Shown one piece after another: positions 6,082 through 6,102 of a stretch of DNA of 6,102 nt. A program made the translations under genes and the position numbers. A model generated the notes under the pieces. That model was not told the DNA's origin. It ran no database searches and was given only the letters and a program-made list of their open reading frames with translations. This DNA is from an uncultured Flavobacteriaceae bacterium. GTDB taxonomy: Bacteria > Bacteroidota > Bacteroidia > Flavobacteriales > Flavobacteriaceae. Positions within the stretch are counted from its first letter, which is position 1; each line of letters opens with the position of its first letter. Location of the stretch: NCBI GenBank assembly GCA_947311745.1, contig CAMZLT010000026.1, positions 1 to 6,102 on the forward strand. The letters run 5' to 3'.

Positions 6082-6102
6082 TTTCATAAATTTACCAAAT
6101 GA

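Overview
This 6.1-kb window is AT-rich chromosomal DNA that looks like a member of the Flavobacteriaceae (phylum Bacteroidota). The start codons have no Shine-Dalgarno sequence and are preceded by A-rich leaders. Candidate -7 boxes fit the Bacteroidota TAnnTTTG consensus. The gene set (an ETF beta gene divergent from a stand-alone pyruvate dehydrogenase E1-beta gene, followed by a DUF5686 outer-membrane protein) is, from general knowledge, a familiar flavobacterial neighbourhood. The taxon call is inference; no rRNA or marker gene is present.

Layout: the left edge holds the first 44 codons of etfB on the minus strand (1-134). A 242-bp divergent control region (135-376) follows. It has one candidate promoter for each direction, an 18-bp perfect palindrome lying where the -33 element of the etfB promoter should be, and a possible nested RNA structure in the pdhB leader. 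On the plus strand come pdhB (377-1357), a strong intergenic hairpin (1396-1440), a DUF5686 outer-membrane protein with an N-terminal carboxypeptidase-regulatory-like domain (1457-3943), and an exported OmpA/LysM protein built from two OmpA-LysM modules (4033-5187). The next 391 bp (5188-5578) contain no intact gene but may hold a decayed one. A minus-strand peroxiredoxin of the BCP/PrxQ family (5579-6043) and its upstream region close the window.

Functionally, etfB and pdhB both belong to central carbon and energy metabolism (electron transfer from acyl-CoA dehydrogenases; acetyl-CoA formation from pyruvate) and share one divergent regulatory region. The next two genes are envelope proteins: a predicted outer-membrane barrel and a periplasmic peptidoglycan-binding protein. 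The peroxiredoxin is a cytoplasmic peroxide-detoxifying enzyme. I see no mobile element, CRISPR array, tRNA, rRNA or defence system, and nothing that amounts to a new multi-gene system. The best leads are the etfB operator-like palindrome, the asymmetrically decayed OmpA-LysM duplication, the BCP that has only one cysteine, and the possible gene remnant at about 5245-5592.
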